Shown: piece after piece, positions 7,054 through 16,900 of the stretch
How the letters are laid out: each line of letters opens with the position of its first letter
Numbering within the stretch: the stretch's first letter is position 1
Assembly: GCA_025935415.1 (NCBI GenBank)
Contig: JAICVI010000005.1
Location: forward strand, 1-35,452
From: Chloroflexota bacterium
Lineage (GTDB): Bacteria; Chloroflexota; Limnocylindria; Limnocylindrales; CSP1-4
Length of the DNA: 35,452 nucleotides
Direction of reading: 5' to 3'
Notes under the pieces: generated by a model
What the model was told of the DNA's origin: nothing
Databases searched by the model: none
The model's input: only the letters and a program-made list of their open reading frames with translations
Program-made: the position numbers and the translations under genes

Positions 7054-8355
7054 TCAGGTCCCGTGCTTCCAGGATGCGACGTACTCGGCCTGCTCGGCCG
7101 TCATCGGCTCGATGTCGATCCCGAACGACAGCAGCTTGAGACGCGCCACCTCCGCGTCCATCGAGGCCGGAACCCCGTAGACCCGCTTCTCCAGCTCGCC
7201 GTGGTGCTTGACGACGTACTCGGCGGCCAGTGCCTGGTTGGCGAAGCTCATGTCCATGACGGCGGCCGGATGCCCCTCGGCGGCGCCGAGGTTGACGAGC
7301 CGTCCCTCGGCGATCAGGTGCAGGCGCTTCCCGCCGATGTCGAACTCCTGGACGTTGTTGCGGACCTCCCGGACATGGCCCTCGGCCATCTGGCGAAGGG
7401 CCTGGAGGTCCAGCTCGGCGTCGAAGTGGCCGGAGTTCGCCATCACCGCGCCGTCCTTCATCGCCTCGAAGTGCTCGCGTCGGAAGACGTTGACGTTGCC
7501 CGTGGCCGTGATGAACAGGTCGCCCCACGCGGCGGCGTCGCCGGCGGTCATGACCTGGTAGCCGTCCATGAGCGCCTCGAGGGCGCGGATCGGATCCACC
7601 TCGACGATCGTCACGTGCCCCCCATGGCCGGCCATCCGCATCGCGATCCCGCGCCCGACCCAGCCGTACCCGGCGATCACGACGTTCCGCCCGGCGATCA
7701 GGAGGTTCGTCGCGCGGAGGATGCCGTCCAGGGTGGACTGGCCGGTCCCGTAGCGGTTGTCGAAGAGGTGCTTGGTCTGGGCCTCGTTGACGGCGATGAC
7801 GGGGTAGCCCAGGGCGCCGTCCGCGGCCATGGCCCGGAGGCGGATCACGCCCGTGGTGGTCTCCTCCGTGCCCGCGAGAACGTCCTTGACCTGCGAAGCT
7901 CGCTCCTGGTGGAGCAGCGACACGAGGTCGCAGCCGTCGTCCATCGTGAGCTGGGGAAGGCTGTCCGCGACCGAGTTCAGGTGGGCGTAGTAGGTGTCCC
8001 GATCCTCGCCCCGGCGAGCATGCACCGGGATCCCGTACTCGCTGACCAGCGCCGCGGCGACATCGTCCTGCGTCGACAGGGGGTTGCTCGCCGCCAGGAC
8101 GACTTCCGCGCCACCGGCCTGGAGGGTCCGCATCAGGTTGGCGGTCTCGGTGGTGACGTGGAGGCAGGCGCCGATGCGGAGGCCGTCGAGCGGCCGCTCC
8201 TGCGCGAATCGCTCGCGGATCGATCGCAGGACGGGCATCTCGCGCTCGGCCCACTCGACCCTGCGAACCCCCTCGCCCGCGAGGCCCAGGTCGGTGACGT
8301 CGTGGGCCGCCCGGGTGATCGTCATCGTCTCGCGCTCATCGTGCTGGTCCCTCAT
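7054..8355 (-). CDS. ahcY: Adenosylhomocysteinase (SAH hydrolase)
   Basis: Reversibly hydrolyses S-adenosylhomocysteine to adenosine and homocysteine using bound NAD, removing the inhibitory by-product of SAM-dependent methylation. The product is 433 aa, the short bacterial/archaeal form. Motifs include [25 protein letters not shown], the NAD-binding GYGWVGRG, and the substrate/NAD segment ITATGN. The start at 8355 makes an ATGA overlap with the upstream GNAT stop; ATG 8325 (423 aa) is a possible alternative that begins nearer the usual family N-terminus. It lies in the apt-mtnA-GNAT-ahcY-peptidase run, consistent with a SAM-cycle operon. Confidence 0.95.
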   Translation of the reverse strand: MRDQHDERETMTITRAAHDVTDLGLAGEGVRRVEWAEREMPVLRSIRERFAQERPLDGLRIGACLHVTTETANLMRTLQAGGAEVVLAASNPLSTQDDVAAALVSEYGIPVHARRGEDRDTYYAHLNSVADSLPQLTMDDGCDLVSLLHQERASQVKDVLAGTEETTTGVIRLRAMAADGALGYPVIAVNEAQTKHLFDNRYGTGQSTLDGILRATNLLIAGRNVVIAGYGWVGRGIAMRMAGHGGHVTIVEVDPIRALEALMDGYQVMTAGDAAAWGDLFITATGNVNVFRREHFEAMKDGAVMANSGHFDAELDLQALRQMAEGHVREVRNNVQEFDIGGKRLHLIAEGRLVNLGAAEGHPAAVMDMSFANQALAAEYVVKHHGELEKRVYGVPASMDAEVARLKLLSFGIDIEPMTAEQAEYVASWKHGT

Positions 8356-9224
8356 CGATCGTTGCGTTCCCGGCTCCGTGCAAAGCGGCGGAGCGCCCCC
8401 GCGAGATCGGCCCACAGCGAGCCGATCCGATGGCCGAGCCGCTCCTCGAACCGCACGTGCTCGACGTACCCGAGCTTGCGATAGGCGTTCAGCGCCGGCG
8501 GATTGTCCGAGCGGACGTTCAGCACGACATGGTCGCAGAACTCGAGGAGGCGGGCCGTGACCGCGGCCGTCGTCGCCTGGGCGTAGCCGCGGCCGCGGAA
8601 CTCCGGCTGCGTCAGCACGTTGCCGACGACCGCGATCCTCGCGGACCGGCCGATCACGTGGGTGCCGGCCGCGGCCACCAGGCGCCCGTTGACGCGGATC
8701 CCGTAGTAGATGCCCTCCGCGATCGACTGGGGCGCGAGCCAGCTCCCGAAGCCGAGCCGGTAGAGGCGGTTCAGCTCGCCGGCGTCCGATGGCGAGAGCG
8801 TCTCGACGCCAGGATCCTCCGCGGGGCGAAAGGTCGACCGGTCGACCCACATCCGGACCATCGGCGGGCCGGGCTCGATCCGGTAGCGGCTGGCCACGGC
8901 CGCCTCGGTCGGCGGCAGGTACGAGAGGTACGCGATCGAGGGCTTGATGACGTCCCGGAGGATCTCGCCGATGCCATCGTCGCGGCCGGCGATGAACAGC
9001 GGCTGCGGGGCGGGTCCGCCGTACTCGAGCACGAGCGCGACGACCTCGTTGCCCGCCCGCGCGATGCCCCAGCGGGCCCGACCGGCGACACGATCCTCGA
9101 GGTCGGCGAGCGCGTACGCGGCGTAGATGCGGTCCCGCTCGAGGAAGCGCCTGATGACGGCGTGGTCGGTCGTGGCCTCGACGACGAGCTTCGCGGCGGC
9201 GCGGTCGAGCGCGACCGTTGCCAT
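8352..9224 (-). CDS. GNAT-family N-acetyltransferase
   Basis: 290-aa acetyl-CoA-dependent acetyltransferase. The C-terminal half carries the GNAT fold: the beta4/motif A acetyl-CoA loop is [11 protein letters not shown], followed by [19 protein letters not shown], the typical motif B. The N-terminal about 140 residues resemble a degenerate GNAT-like domain as in two-domain family members. ATG 9224 lies 22 bases after mtnA; the frame is open further upstream but would overlap mtnA. Its stop overlaps the ahcY start by ATGA, implying translational coupling. The acceptor substrate cannot be predicted, although linkage to SAM recycling is suggestive. Confidence 0.85.
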   Translation of the reverse strand: MATVALDRAAAKLVVEATTDHAVIRRFLERDRIYAAYALADLEDRVAGRARWGIARAGNEVVALVLEYGGPAPQPLFIAGRDDGIGEILRDVIKPSIAYLSYLPPTEAAVASRYRIEPGPPMVRMWVDRSTFRPAEDPGVETLSPSDAGELNRLYRLGFGSWLAPQSIAEGIYYGIRVNGRLVAAAGTHVIGRSARIAVVGNVLTQPEFRGRGYAQATTAAVTARLLEFCDHVVLNVRSDNPPALNAYRKLGYVEHVRFEERLGHRIGSLWADLAGALRRFARSRERNDR

Positions 9225-9246
9225 CAGGACCCGACCCGGCGCGACA

Positions 9247-10734
9247 TCAGAACGCGGCGCCGACGGGCTTGGCCGGCTCCAGGGCATACGGCCGTCGCGG
9301 CTCCCGGCGGCCGTTTCGTCGAGTCATCGCGTCCTGGAGCGACCGGTCATACGGCGCTCGGAGGACGCCCTCCTCCGTCACGATCGCGGTGATCAGGCCC
9401 GCGGGCGTGACGTCGAACGCGGGGTTCCTGACGTTCGTCCCCTCCGGTGCGATCCGCACGCCGCGCAGCTCGGTGACCTCGATCGCCGGGCGGTCCTCGA
9501 TGGGGATCGCCGCGCCGTCGGCCGTCGAGAGGTCGACCGACGACAGTGGCGCCGCAACGACGAACGGGATTCCGTGCCGCTGCGCCAGCACGGCCAGCGT
9601 GAACGTCCCGAGCTTGTTCGCGGTGTCCCCGTTCGCCGCGACCCGGTCCGCGCCGACGATGACCACGTCGACCTGGCCCTGGGCCATGAGCGGCCCCGCA
9701 GCCATGTCCGGGATCAGCGTGTGCTCGACGCCTGCCTGGCGGAGCTCCCACGCGGTGAGACGGGCGCCCTGGAGATACGGGCGGGTCTCGTCCACCCAGA
9801 CGTGCAGCGGACGCTCGCGCGCGTGGGCTGCCTGCACGATCCCGAGCGCCGTCCCGAACTGGCCGCAGGCCAGCGGGCCCGTGTTGCAGTGGGTCAGCAC
9901 GCGCAGTGGCCGGCCCTCGGGAGCCGGGAGGATCGACTGGCCGGCTTCGGCGAGACGCCCGTGGTCGTCCGTGGCCTCGTCGACGATCGCCATCGCCTCC
10001 GACCACAGCGCGTCGGCGATCTCGCGGCCCTGGTCCGACAGCTTCCCGATCTCCTCGTAGCGGGCCATCAGCCGATCGACCGCCCAGCCGAGGTTCACCG
10101 CCGTCGGGCGGGAGGTCCGGAGGATGTTCGCGGCGCCATCGAGGATCGCTCTCCGGGCGTGGGCCTGGGCCTTCGCGGCCCGTTTCGCGGTGAGCGCCAG
10201 CCCGATCGCCGCGACCTGGCCGATGGCGGGCGCGCCCCGGACGACCATGTCGCGAATCGCGCGGGCAGCGTCGTTGGCCGAGCGAACCGGCACCTCCACG
10301 AGCTGGTCCGGCAGGCGGCGCTGATCGATCAGGAGCAGGACGTCGTCGGATTCGAACCGGAAGGGCGTGCGGAATCCCGCGGGCGTGACGGCCTCGGCCC
10401 CAGCCTCGTCGAGGCTGTCTGCGCCGGCACCGGCCGATGGCACGCCCGACTTCACCACGGTGGCGCCACTGCCGGTCGGCTGTCCCAGGAGCGCCGAGGC
10501 CTCAGCCGCCGAGCGGTCGCGCAGCTCCGTGACGACACCGACGACCTGCCCGGCGCCGGTCAGCAGCTCCCCCGCAAAGCGCCGGAAGAACTGGCGCCGG
10601 TCCGTGTCGAACCCAGGCCCGCCGGGCGAGGCTTGCGCGACGTCGGGGGAGCCGACTTCCTCGCCGGGCGTCGCCGGGTCGGGCTCGGTGGAGGCCGGCG
10701 CGACTGGCTCGATCGGGTTCGAGGTGTCGGTCAT
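9247..10734 (-). CDS. mtnA: S-methyl-5-thioribose-1-phosphate isomerase with N-terminal extension
   Basis: Converts 5-methylthioribose-1-phosphate to methylthioribulose-1-phosphate in MTA salvage. The core (about residues 122-475) shows RGAPAIG (166-172), the catalytic Cys283 in THCNTG and Asp362 in GADRV. At 495 aa it is about 130-150 residues longer than typical MtnA. The extra N-terminal about 120 residues are Pro/Ala/Gly-rich and contain DRRQFFRRF (45-53) followed by a mildly hydrophobic stretch, which looks like a twin-arginine motif but is internal and followed by a cytosolic enzyme. The ATG at 10734 is the first start after apt; a shorter start giving only the core is not obvious. The next gene starts 22 bases downstream. 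Confidence 0.9.
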   Translation of the reverse strand: MTDTSNPIEPVAPASTEPDPATPGEEVGSPDVAQASPGGPGFDTDRRQFFRRFAGELLTGAGQVVGVVTELRDRSAAEASALLGQPTGSGATVVKSGVPSAGAGADSLDEAGAEAVTPAGFRTPFRFESDDVLLLIDQRRLPDQLVEVPVRSANDAARAIRDMVVRGAPAIGQVAAIGLALTAKRAAKAQAHARRAILDGAANILRTSRPTAVNLGWAVDRLMARYEEIGKLSDQGREIADALWSEAMAIVDEATDDHGRLAEAGQSILPAPEGRPLRVLTHCNTGPLACGQFGTALGIVQAAHARERPLHVWVDETRPYLQGARLTAWELRQAGVEHTLIPDMAAGPLMAQGQVDVVIVGADRVAANGDTANKLGTFTLAVLAQRHGIPFVVAAPLSSVDLSTADGAAIPIEDRPAIEVTELRGVRIAPEGTNVRNPAFDVTPAGLITAIVTEEGVLRAPYDRSLQDAMTRRNGRREPRRPYALEPAKPVGAAF

Positions 10735-10762
10735 GGGCGCGCGTCGCTTCGGGGCGCGACCG

Positions 10763-11284
10763 TCAATACCGGATCACGCTCGTGACACGCCGGCCGCCGA
10801 GGCGCTCGCGCCCGTGGAGGAACTCGAGCTCGACAAGGAACGCGAGGCCGACAATCTCGCCCTTGAGGCGCTCCACGAGCTCGATCGTCCCCTGCACCGT
10901 GCCGCCGGTCGCGAGGAGGTCGTCGACGATCAGGACCTTCTGGCCCGGCTGGATTGCGTCGCGGTGGATCTCGAGGGTGTTCGAGCCGTACTCGAGCGCG
11001 TACTCGACCGAGAGGGTCTCGGCGGGCAGCTTGCCGAGCTTCCGCACGGGGACGAGGCCCGCGCCGAGCTCGTAGGCCATCGGGGCGCTGAAGATGAAGC
11101 CGCGCGACTCCATGCCGATGACGATGTCCAGCTGGTCGCCGCGGTACGGCTCGAGCATGAGCCGGATCGACTCGCGGTACGCGTCGGCGTCCTTCAGGAC
11201 GGTCGTGATGTCGTAGAAGAGGATGCCCGGCTTGGGAAAGTCCGGGACCTCGCGGATCTTCGCTCGAAGCTCCTCGGCGGACAC
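10763..11284 (-). CDS. apt: Adenine phosphoribosyltransferase
   Basis: Salvages adenine with PRPP to AMP in the cytoplasm. The 173-aa product has the normal length and shows PDFPKPGILFYDIT near the N-terminus, MESRGFIF, and the PRPP-binding VLIVDDLLATGGT. GTG 11284 was chosen because AGGAGG lies 10 bases upstream and the N-terminus then matches the family; the open frame extends upstream to 11374 without a better start. It sits directly before mtnA: adenine and methylthioribose-1-P are the two products of MTA phosphorolysis, so the pair salvages both halves, but the phosphorylase (mtnP) is not in the window. Confidence 0.94.
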   Translation of the reverse strand: MSAEELRAKIREVPDFPKPGILFYDITTVLKDADAYRESIRLMLEPYRGDQLDIVIGMESRGFIFSAPMAYELGAGLVPVRKLGKLPAETLSVEYALEYGSNTLEIHRDAIQPGQKVLIVDDLLATGGTVQGTIELVERLKGEIVGLAFLVELEFLHGRERLGGRRVTSVIRY

Positions 11285-11351
11285 GAAGCGTGATCCTCCT
11301 TCGTGAAGTTCGCGCTCGTAATGCGCGCGCGTGCGCGAGCGGGGCCCGAGT

Positions 11352-12899
11352 CTACCGCACGGACCCGACCGCACCCGCTCGACCGCCGACCGGAGCGCGC
11401 TCCGGCACCGCCAGCCGGGGCGAGAGGAAGAAGCCGATCCACGCGGCGACGGAGCCGATCGCGATGGCCACGGCCAGCCCGGGTGCGGGCCCGGACCCGG
11501 AAGCCACGGCGGTGTGGACGAGGGCCGCGGCGACGCTGGTGCCGAGCGCCGTGCCGACGGAGTCGGAGAGCGTCAGCGCCGCGGTCACGCTGCCCTGGTC
11601 CTCGCGCGGAACGTCGCGCAGGACGATGAGCGCGAACTGGGCGTAGGTCAGGCCCATGCCGAACCCGGCAAACCCGAAGATCGGGACGGCGAGAACGGCG
11701 GGCACCTGGTCCAGGAGGATCAGGCCCAAGCCGGCGATCCCGATCGCCACGATCGGGAAGCCGATGCGGACGAACCACTCGTGCGGGAAGCGGTCGGACA
11801 GGCGGGCCTGGGTCCACGAGCCGGCGGTCCACGACACGGTGGCAGCCGTGATCGCGATCCCGGCCGCGAACGCCGACCACCCGCGCACGTCCTCGAGGAG
11901 CAGGGCGACGTACACGTCGACGGCGAAGAACGCGAAGGTCAGGACGCCTCGAAGGAGGATCGCCGCGGGATAGCCACGGGCCGCCCGGAGCGTCCCCGGC
12001 GGCACGATCCGGGAGAACGCGAAGAACGCGATCGCGAGCCCGACGATGGCGAAGAGCGCCAGCTGCGGGCCCGGCTCGCCCGCGAGGCCGACGGTCACGA
12101 GCCCGATCCCGGCGGCGACCAGCACGCCGAAGAAGATCCGGCTGCGCTGGACGCCGGCCGCGGTCTCGGCTGCGGCGGCGTTGGCCGCAGGCGCGGCGCG
12201 GCCCTGGTCCCGGGGGTGCATCCCGGACAGCCCTCGATAGGCGAGGAAGCCCGAGACAGCCAGCAGCGGTAGCAGCCCGAAGAAGATCAACCGCCAGTTG
12301 AGCGCCTCCGCGACCGCGCCCGCGATCCCGGGTCCGAGGACGCCGGGCAGGATCCACGCGGTCGAGAGCGTGGCGAACATCCGCGGCCGCAGGTGCTCGG
12401 GCAGCGTCCGGCCGATCGCGACGTAGGCGATGGGCGGGATCGCGCCACCGCCGAGGCCCTGGATGAACCGCGCTCCGATGAGCATCTCCATCGAGGTCGC
12501 AGAGCCGGCAATCGCCAGCCCCGCGGCGAACAGGCCGATGCCGAGCAGGAACGGCAGCACCACGCCCCGCCGGTCGATCAGCGTCCCGGCAATCACGATC
12601 CCCAGCAGCGAGGCAACGAGGAACGCCGTGAACACGAGCCCGTAGAGCTCCAGCCCGCCGAGCTCCGCGGCGACGACCGGCATGGCCGTCGCGACCGCCA
12701 AGGCTTCCGCGGCAACGAGAGTGATCGTCAGGACAAGGCCGATCGTCAGCGGCCGGCGCTTCGGCGACCACAGCCCGTCGCCCTCGGGGGTGGCGACGCG
12801 GGCCTGTCCGGCGAGGCTCTCGGGGTGCGCGAGCTCTTCCGGCGTGACCTCGGCATGGTCGTGATCGTGCTCGCCGTGGGCGTGGGGGTCGGTGGGCAT
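11352..12899 (-). CDS. MFS transporter, DHA-type, with His-rich N-terminus
   Basis: 515-aa polytopic membrane protein with about 12-14 hydrophobic segments, of the drug:H+ antiporter kind. The loop after TM2 contains GTLIDRRG, a motif A-like sequence. The first 18 residues (MPTDPHAHGEHDHDHAEV) hold five His and many acids, a possible metal-binding tail facing the cytoplasm, unusual for this family. It lies between a VOC gene (19 bases upstream) and apt (67 bases downstream), inside the collinear block. Export of a drug or metabolite is the family expectation; substrate unknown. Confidence 0.88.
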   Translation of the reverse strand: MPTDPHAHGEHDHDHAEVTPEELAHPESLAGQARVATPEGDGLWSPKRRPLTIGLVLTITLVAAEALAVATAMPVVAAELGGLELYGLVFTAFLVASLLGIVIAGTLIDRRGVVLPFLLGIGLFAAGLAIAGSATSMEMLIGARFIQGLGGGAIPPIAYVAIGRTLPEHLRPRMFATLSTAWILPGVLGPGIAGAVAEALNWRLIFFGLLPLLAVSGFLAYRGLSGMHPRDQGRAAPAANAAAAETAAGVQRSRIFFGVLVAAGIGLVTVGLAGEPGPQLALFAIVGLAIAFFAFSRIVPPGTLRAARGYPAAILLRGVLTFAFFAVDVYVALLLEDVRGWSAFAAGIAITAATVSWTAGSWTQARLSDRFPHEWFVRIGFPIVAIGIAGLGLILLDQVPAVLAVPIFGFAGFGMGLTYAQFALIVLRDVPREDQGSVTAALTLSDSVGTALGTSVAAALVHTAVASGSGPAPGLAVAIAIGSVAAWIGFFLSPRLAVPERAPVGGRAGAVGSVR

Positions 12900-12918
12900 C
12901 GGCGGAGTATGGCGGCGA

Positions 12919-13338
12919 CTACGGAAGGACGACGTCGCCCTCGTCCGTCACGGTCCAGAAGGGGTTGTGGGCGATCTCCCAGGGATGGCCGTCCGGGTCG
13001 ATGAAGATGCCGTTGTAGCCGCCCCAGAACGTCTCGGCGCCGGTCCTGGCGATCCGCGCTCCAGCTTGCGCGGCTCGCTCGAGGAAGGCGTCGACCTCGG
13101 CCGGCGAGCGCAGGTTGCAGGCGAGGGTCACCCCTCCCCAACCGCCGCTGTCCTCGACCTCGCTGTCCTTCCGGAGCTCCTCACGGCCCCAGAGCGCGAA
13201 GACCATGGAGCCCGACTGGAAGAACACGACGCCGTCCTCGGGCTTCGAGGTGCTCCGCCAGCCGAGGGCCTCGTAGAAGGTCCGCGACCGTTCGAGGTCG
13301 GCCACGCCGATGGTGATCAGGCTGACGCGTGGTTCCAT
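12919..13338 (-). CDS. VOC-superfamily protein (glyoxalase/bleomycin-resistance fold)
   Basis: 139-aa single-unit VOC protein. It shows the paired beta-alpha-beta-beta-beta modules: VSLITIGVADLERSRTFYEALGW at the N-terminus and GYNGIFIDPDGHPWEIAHNP at the C-terminus, the second containing the conserved DPDGHxxE metal-ligand motif. ATG 13338 follows the membrane-protein gene by 24 bases. It may be a small-molecule lyase, isomerase or a binding (resistance) protein; next to an exporter a detoxification role is plausible but not shown. Confidence 0.85.
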   Translation of the reverse strand: MEPRVSLITIGVADLERSRTFYEALGWRSTSKPEDGVVFFQSGSMVFALWGREELRKDSEVEDSGGWGGVTLACNLRSPAEVDAFLERAAQAGARIARTGAETFWGGYNGIFIDPDGHPWEIAHNPFWTVTDEGDVVLP

Positions 13339-13362
13339 GCGACCGAATGGCGAGCGGAGGCC

Positions 13363-13704
13363 CTAGGGCAGGATGCCGACGGCGAGGAGGATGACGCCGG
13401 CGATCACGAGCAGCCAGACCCAGTACTTCATCGGGATGAAGAACAGCGTGTGCGCACCGCGCATCTCGACTTCCTGGCCCGTGGCCTTGTCGATCATCGT
13501 TCGGGCGGGACGCGCTGCGAGGCGCTTGTCGAGCAGGTAGACCAGCGGCGCGCTCACGAGGGCGGCGATCGCGAGGATCAGGGTCGAGTCACGCTCGGTC
13601 GGGGTGCTGGTCCCAGTGATCGCGCCCCAGAGGACGGTCACCACCACGATCAACGCGACAGGGATCAACACGGCCAGGATCCCGAACCCTTGCCAGACGA
13701 TCAT
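13363..13704 (-). CDS. Small conserved membrane protein, 113 aa
   Basis: Three hydrophobic segments (about residues 6-32, 42-60 and 92-112) with a cytosolic loop (KRLAARPARTMIDKATGQEVEMRGAHTLFF shortened here to its key features: a basic stretch, then TGQEVEMR and HTLFFIPMKYW). The arrangement resembles a widespread family of uncharacterised bacterial membrane proteins in which the HSLFFIPMxYW-type motif precedes the last helix. GGGAGG stands 6 bases before the ATG, a good Shine-Dalgarno. It lies 37 bases after the 75-aa gene. Function unknown. Confidence 0.75.
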   Translation of the reverse strand: MIVWQGFGILAVLIPVALIVVVTVLWGAITGTSTPTERDSTLILAIAALVSAPLVYLLDKRLAARPARTMIDKATGQEVEMRGAHTLFFIPMKYWVWLLVIAGVILLAVGILP

Positions 13705-13741
13705 CTCGACCTCCCAATCGAGCGGCGACGACCACGGGAGA

Positions 13742-13969
13742 TTACGCCTTCGGGATCGCCTCGATCAGGCGGTCCAGCTGCTCGATCCGGGATCGATGGT
13801 GCGCGACCTCGGCGGACATGCCTTCCAGCGCGGAGTCGGAACCCTTCCCGTAGGAGCGGCGGAACCCGCGCCGGTTCGCCTCCGCGAGCTCCGCGGCACG
13901 AGCGGCGAGGAGCGCGCCGCGGAGGATGCGGGCCTCCTCGTCGGCGAGGTCGAGCTGCAGCCGCGCCAT
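13742..13969 (-). CDS. 75-aa helical protein coupled to mfd
   Basis: Starts at the ATG of a TGATG overlap with the mfd stop, a hallmark of translational coupling. The product (MARLQLDLADEEARIL...) is strongly charged and predicted to form two long helices, possibly a coiled coil; no cysteine, signal peptide or membrane segment. I recognise no family. The same frame is open far upstream inside mfd, but that part is a shadow of the repair gene. A structural or regulatory partner of Mfd is conceivable only from position. Confidence 0.65.
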   Translation of the reverse strand: MARLQLDLADEEARILRGALLAARAAELAEANRRGFRRSYGKGSDSALEGMSAEVAHHRSRIEQLDRLIEAIPKA

Positions 13970-16900
13970 CAGATCGGATCCTCGAAGCCGGGCCGCTCGG
14001 ATGGCCCGTAGGGGTTGGCTCGCGACGACGGCTCCGGCCGGTCCGGGCGCATCGTCGAGAGCACGGCGGGATCGACGTGGGCCGTCTCCGTCGAGAGCCG
14101 CGCGACGATCGCCTGCGTCAGCGACCAAGCCTTGAGCGGGTCCTTCGGGAGGCGGATCCGCACCTGGTTGGACGCGAACGTCACGTCCGCATGTCGCACG
14201 CCCGGCAGCGAGCCCGGCGTCAGCAGGCGCATCGCCGTGGCGCGCGACAAGCCGGCGCCAAAGCGCACGACGAGGTTGCCCTCCTCGCGCGACATCGAGG
14301 CGACGCCCACCGCCTCGGCTGCGAGCCGCAGCTCGGCGACCTCGGCGAGCCGCTGGACCGGAAGCGGCATCGGGCCGAAGCGGTCCGTGACCTCCTGCCG
14401 GAACGCGGCCACGTCGCCCTGGGTGCGGGCGCGCGCGAGCCGCCGGTACAGCTCCAGCTTCTGGGCCTCTTCGGGGACGTAGTCGTCGGGCAGGTGCGCC
14501 TCCAGCGGCAGGTCGATCGTCGCCTGCTGCGGCACCAGCACGGGAGCGCGATTCTCTCGGGACGCCTTGCGCTCCTCCACGGCCTCCGCGAGCAGGCGCG
14601 AATAGAGGTCGAACCCGACCGCGGCCATGTGGCCCGATTGCTCCCCGCCGAGGATGTTCCCTGCGCCGCGGATCTCGAGGTCCGACAACGCGATCTGGAA
14701 CCCGGCGCCCAGCTCGGAGGCGTTGAAGATCGCCTGCAGCCGCTTGCGTGCGTCTTCGCTCATCCGCTCGCGCCGCCGGTACAGCAGGTACGCGTAGGCG
14801 CGCCGCGACGACCGGCCGACGCGACCGCGGAGCTGGTAGAGCTGCGCCAGCCCGAGGGTGTCCGCCCGATCGATGATGATCGTGTTGGCGTTCGGGATGT
14901 CGAGGCCGGACTCGATGATCGTCGTGCACACGAGGACGTCCGCCGCGCCCTCCGCGAACTTCAGCATCACGCTCTCGAGATGGCCCTCGGCCATCTGCCC
15001 GTGCCCGACGACGATCCGCGCGTCGGGCAGGAGCTTCCGGAGCTGCTCGGCCTGGGCCTCGATCGTCTCGACGCGGTTGTGGACGTAGAACACCTGCCCG
15101 CCCCGATCGAGCTCGCGCAAGATCGCGTCGCGCACGAGCCCGGCGCTCGCCTCCGCGACCCGGGTCTGGATCGGCAGCCGGTCCTCCGGCGGCGTCTCGA
15201 TCACCGACATGTCCCGGACCCCGGCGAGCGCGAGGTTGAGCGTCCGCGGGATGGGCGTCGCGGAGAGCGTGAGGACGTCGACCTCGCGCTTGAGCTGCTT
15301 GAGACGCTCCTTCGCCGCGACCCCGAAGCGCTGCTCCTCGTCGACCACCACGAGCCCGAGGTCCTTGAAGCGGACGTCCTTCGACAGCAGCCGATGCGTT
15401 CCGATGACCATGTCGACCGAGCCGTCGGCGAGCCCCTGCACGGCCCTGTCCTGCTCGGTCTTGGAGACATAGCGGCTGAGCAGCGCGACCTTGACCGGGA
15501 ACGGCCCGAAGCGCGACCCGAACGTGGCGTGGTGCTGCGCGGCCAGGACCGTCGTCGGGACGAGCACCGCGACCTGCTTGCCGTCCTGCGTCGCCTTGAA
15601 CGCGGCCCGGATCGCGATCTCGGTCTTGCCGTAGCCGACATCGCCGACGACAAGGCGGTCCATCGGCCGGACGGCCTCCATGTCGTGCTTGACCTCGACG
15701 GCGGCGCGGGCCTGGTCGACCGTTTCCTCGTAGGGGAACGCGGCTTCCATCTCCGCTTGCCACGGCGAGTCGCCGGGGTAGGCGTGACCCGGCGCGTCCG
15801 CGCGAGCGGCGTAGAGCGCGAGCAGCTCCTCGGCGAGATCGCCAACCGCCTTCGCGACGCGCTGCTTGGTCCGCAGCCACTCCGTGCCGCCCAGCTTCGA
15901 GAGGTGCGGGCTCTCGCCGCCGGAATAGCGCGAGATCCGCCCGATCTGCTCGACCGGGACGTAGATCCGGTCCTGCCCCTGGAACGCGAGCTCCAGGAAG
16001 TCGCGTTCGTCACCCGTCCCCGAGCTGCGCCGGAGCATCCGCTCGTAGCGGGCGATGCCGTGATCGATGTGGACGACGAGGTCGCCCGGCGTCAGGCGCT
16101 CGAGGATGTCGCGGGGCACCACGCGGCGCATGGCCTTGGGTCGCCGGACGCGGACGTTCCCGAACAGCTCGCGGTCCGTGACGAAGACGAGCCCGTCGGG
16201 GCCACCGGCGAACCCGCCGTTGAGGCTGCGGTCCACGACCGTCACGGTGCCGGGTGGCGGCGGTGTCACGATCGAGTCGGTCACGCCGGTCGCGTGGCCG
16301 CCGTCGTCGAGGAGCTCGGAGAGGCGCGGCGCCTGGTCCGACGCGATGACGATCCGGGGGCGAGATTCGTCGCTCCCCTCGCCGGCCTCGCCGAGCCACC
16401 GATCCACGGCCTCCGCGATCCGTCCGCCGCGTCCCGGCGGGAGCACCGGCTCGCGCCACCCGAAAAGGTCGCCGGAGGACTTGCCGCCACCCGCGATCGC
16501 GTTCCCGGCCTCGGATTCCCACGTCAGCTCCAGCGTCCGCGCCGCCAGCAGCCGGCGCTTCCAGTCGCGCGGCCCGAGGAGGGTCGCGGGCCAGTCGCGG
16601 GGCAGCTCCCCAGCGCCGAGCAGGTCCGCCCGCCGCTCGTCGGCCTGGCGCCACAGGAACGTCGCAGCCTCACCGATGTCGCCCGGCTCGTCGAGCACCA
16701 GGAGCGTCGCCGGGTCGATGTGGTCGAGCGCGGTCGAGGGGGCGAGCAGCGCCGCCCAGACCTCCGCCGCGTCGCCGACGGCGGCGGCACGCGTCTCGGT
16801 GGCGTCGCGCGACGCGCCACGGGTGCGAGATTCGCCACGGACCGGCGCTCGCTCCGGGTCCGCCGCTCCCGCCAGGCGTTCCAGGTCCTGCGCGAGCCGC

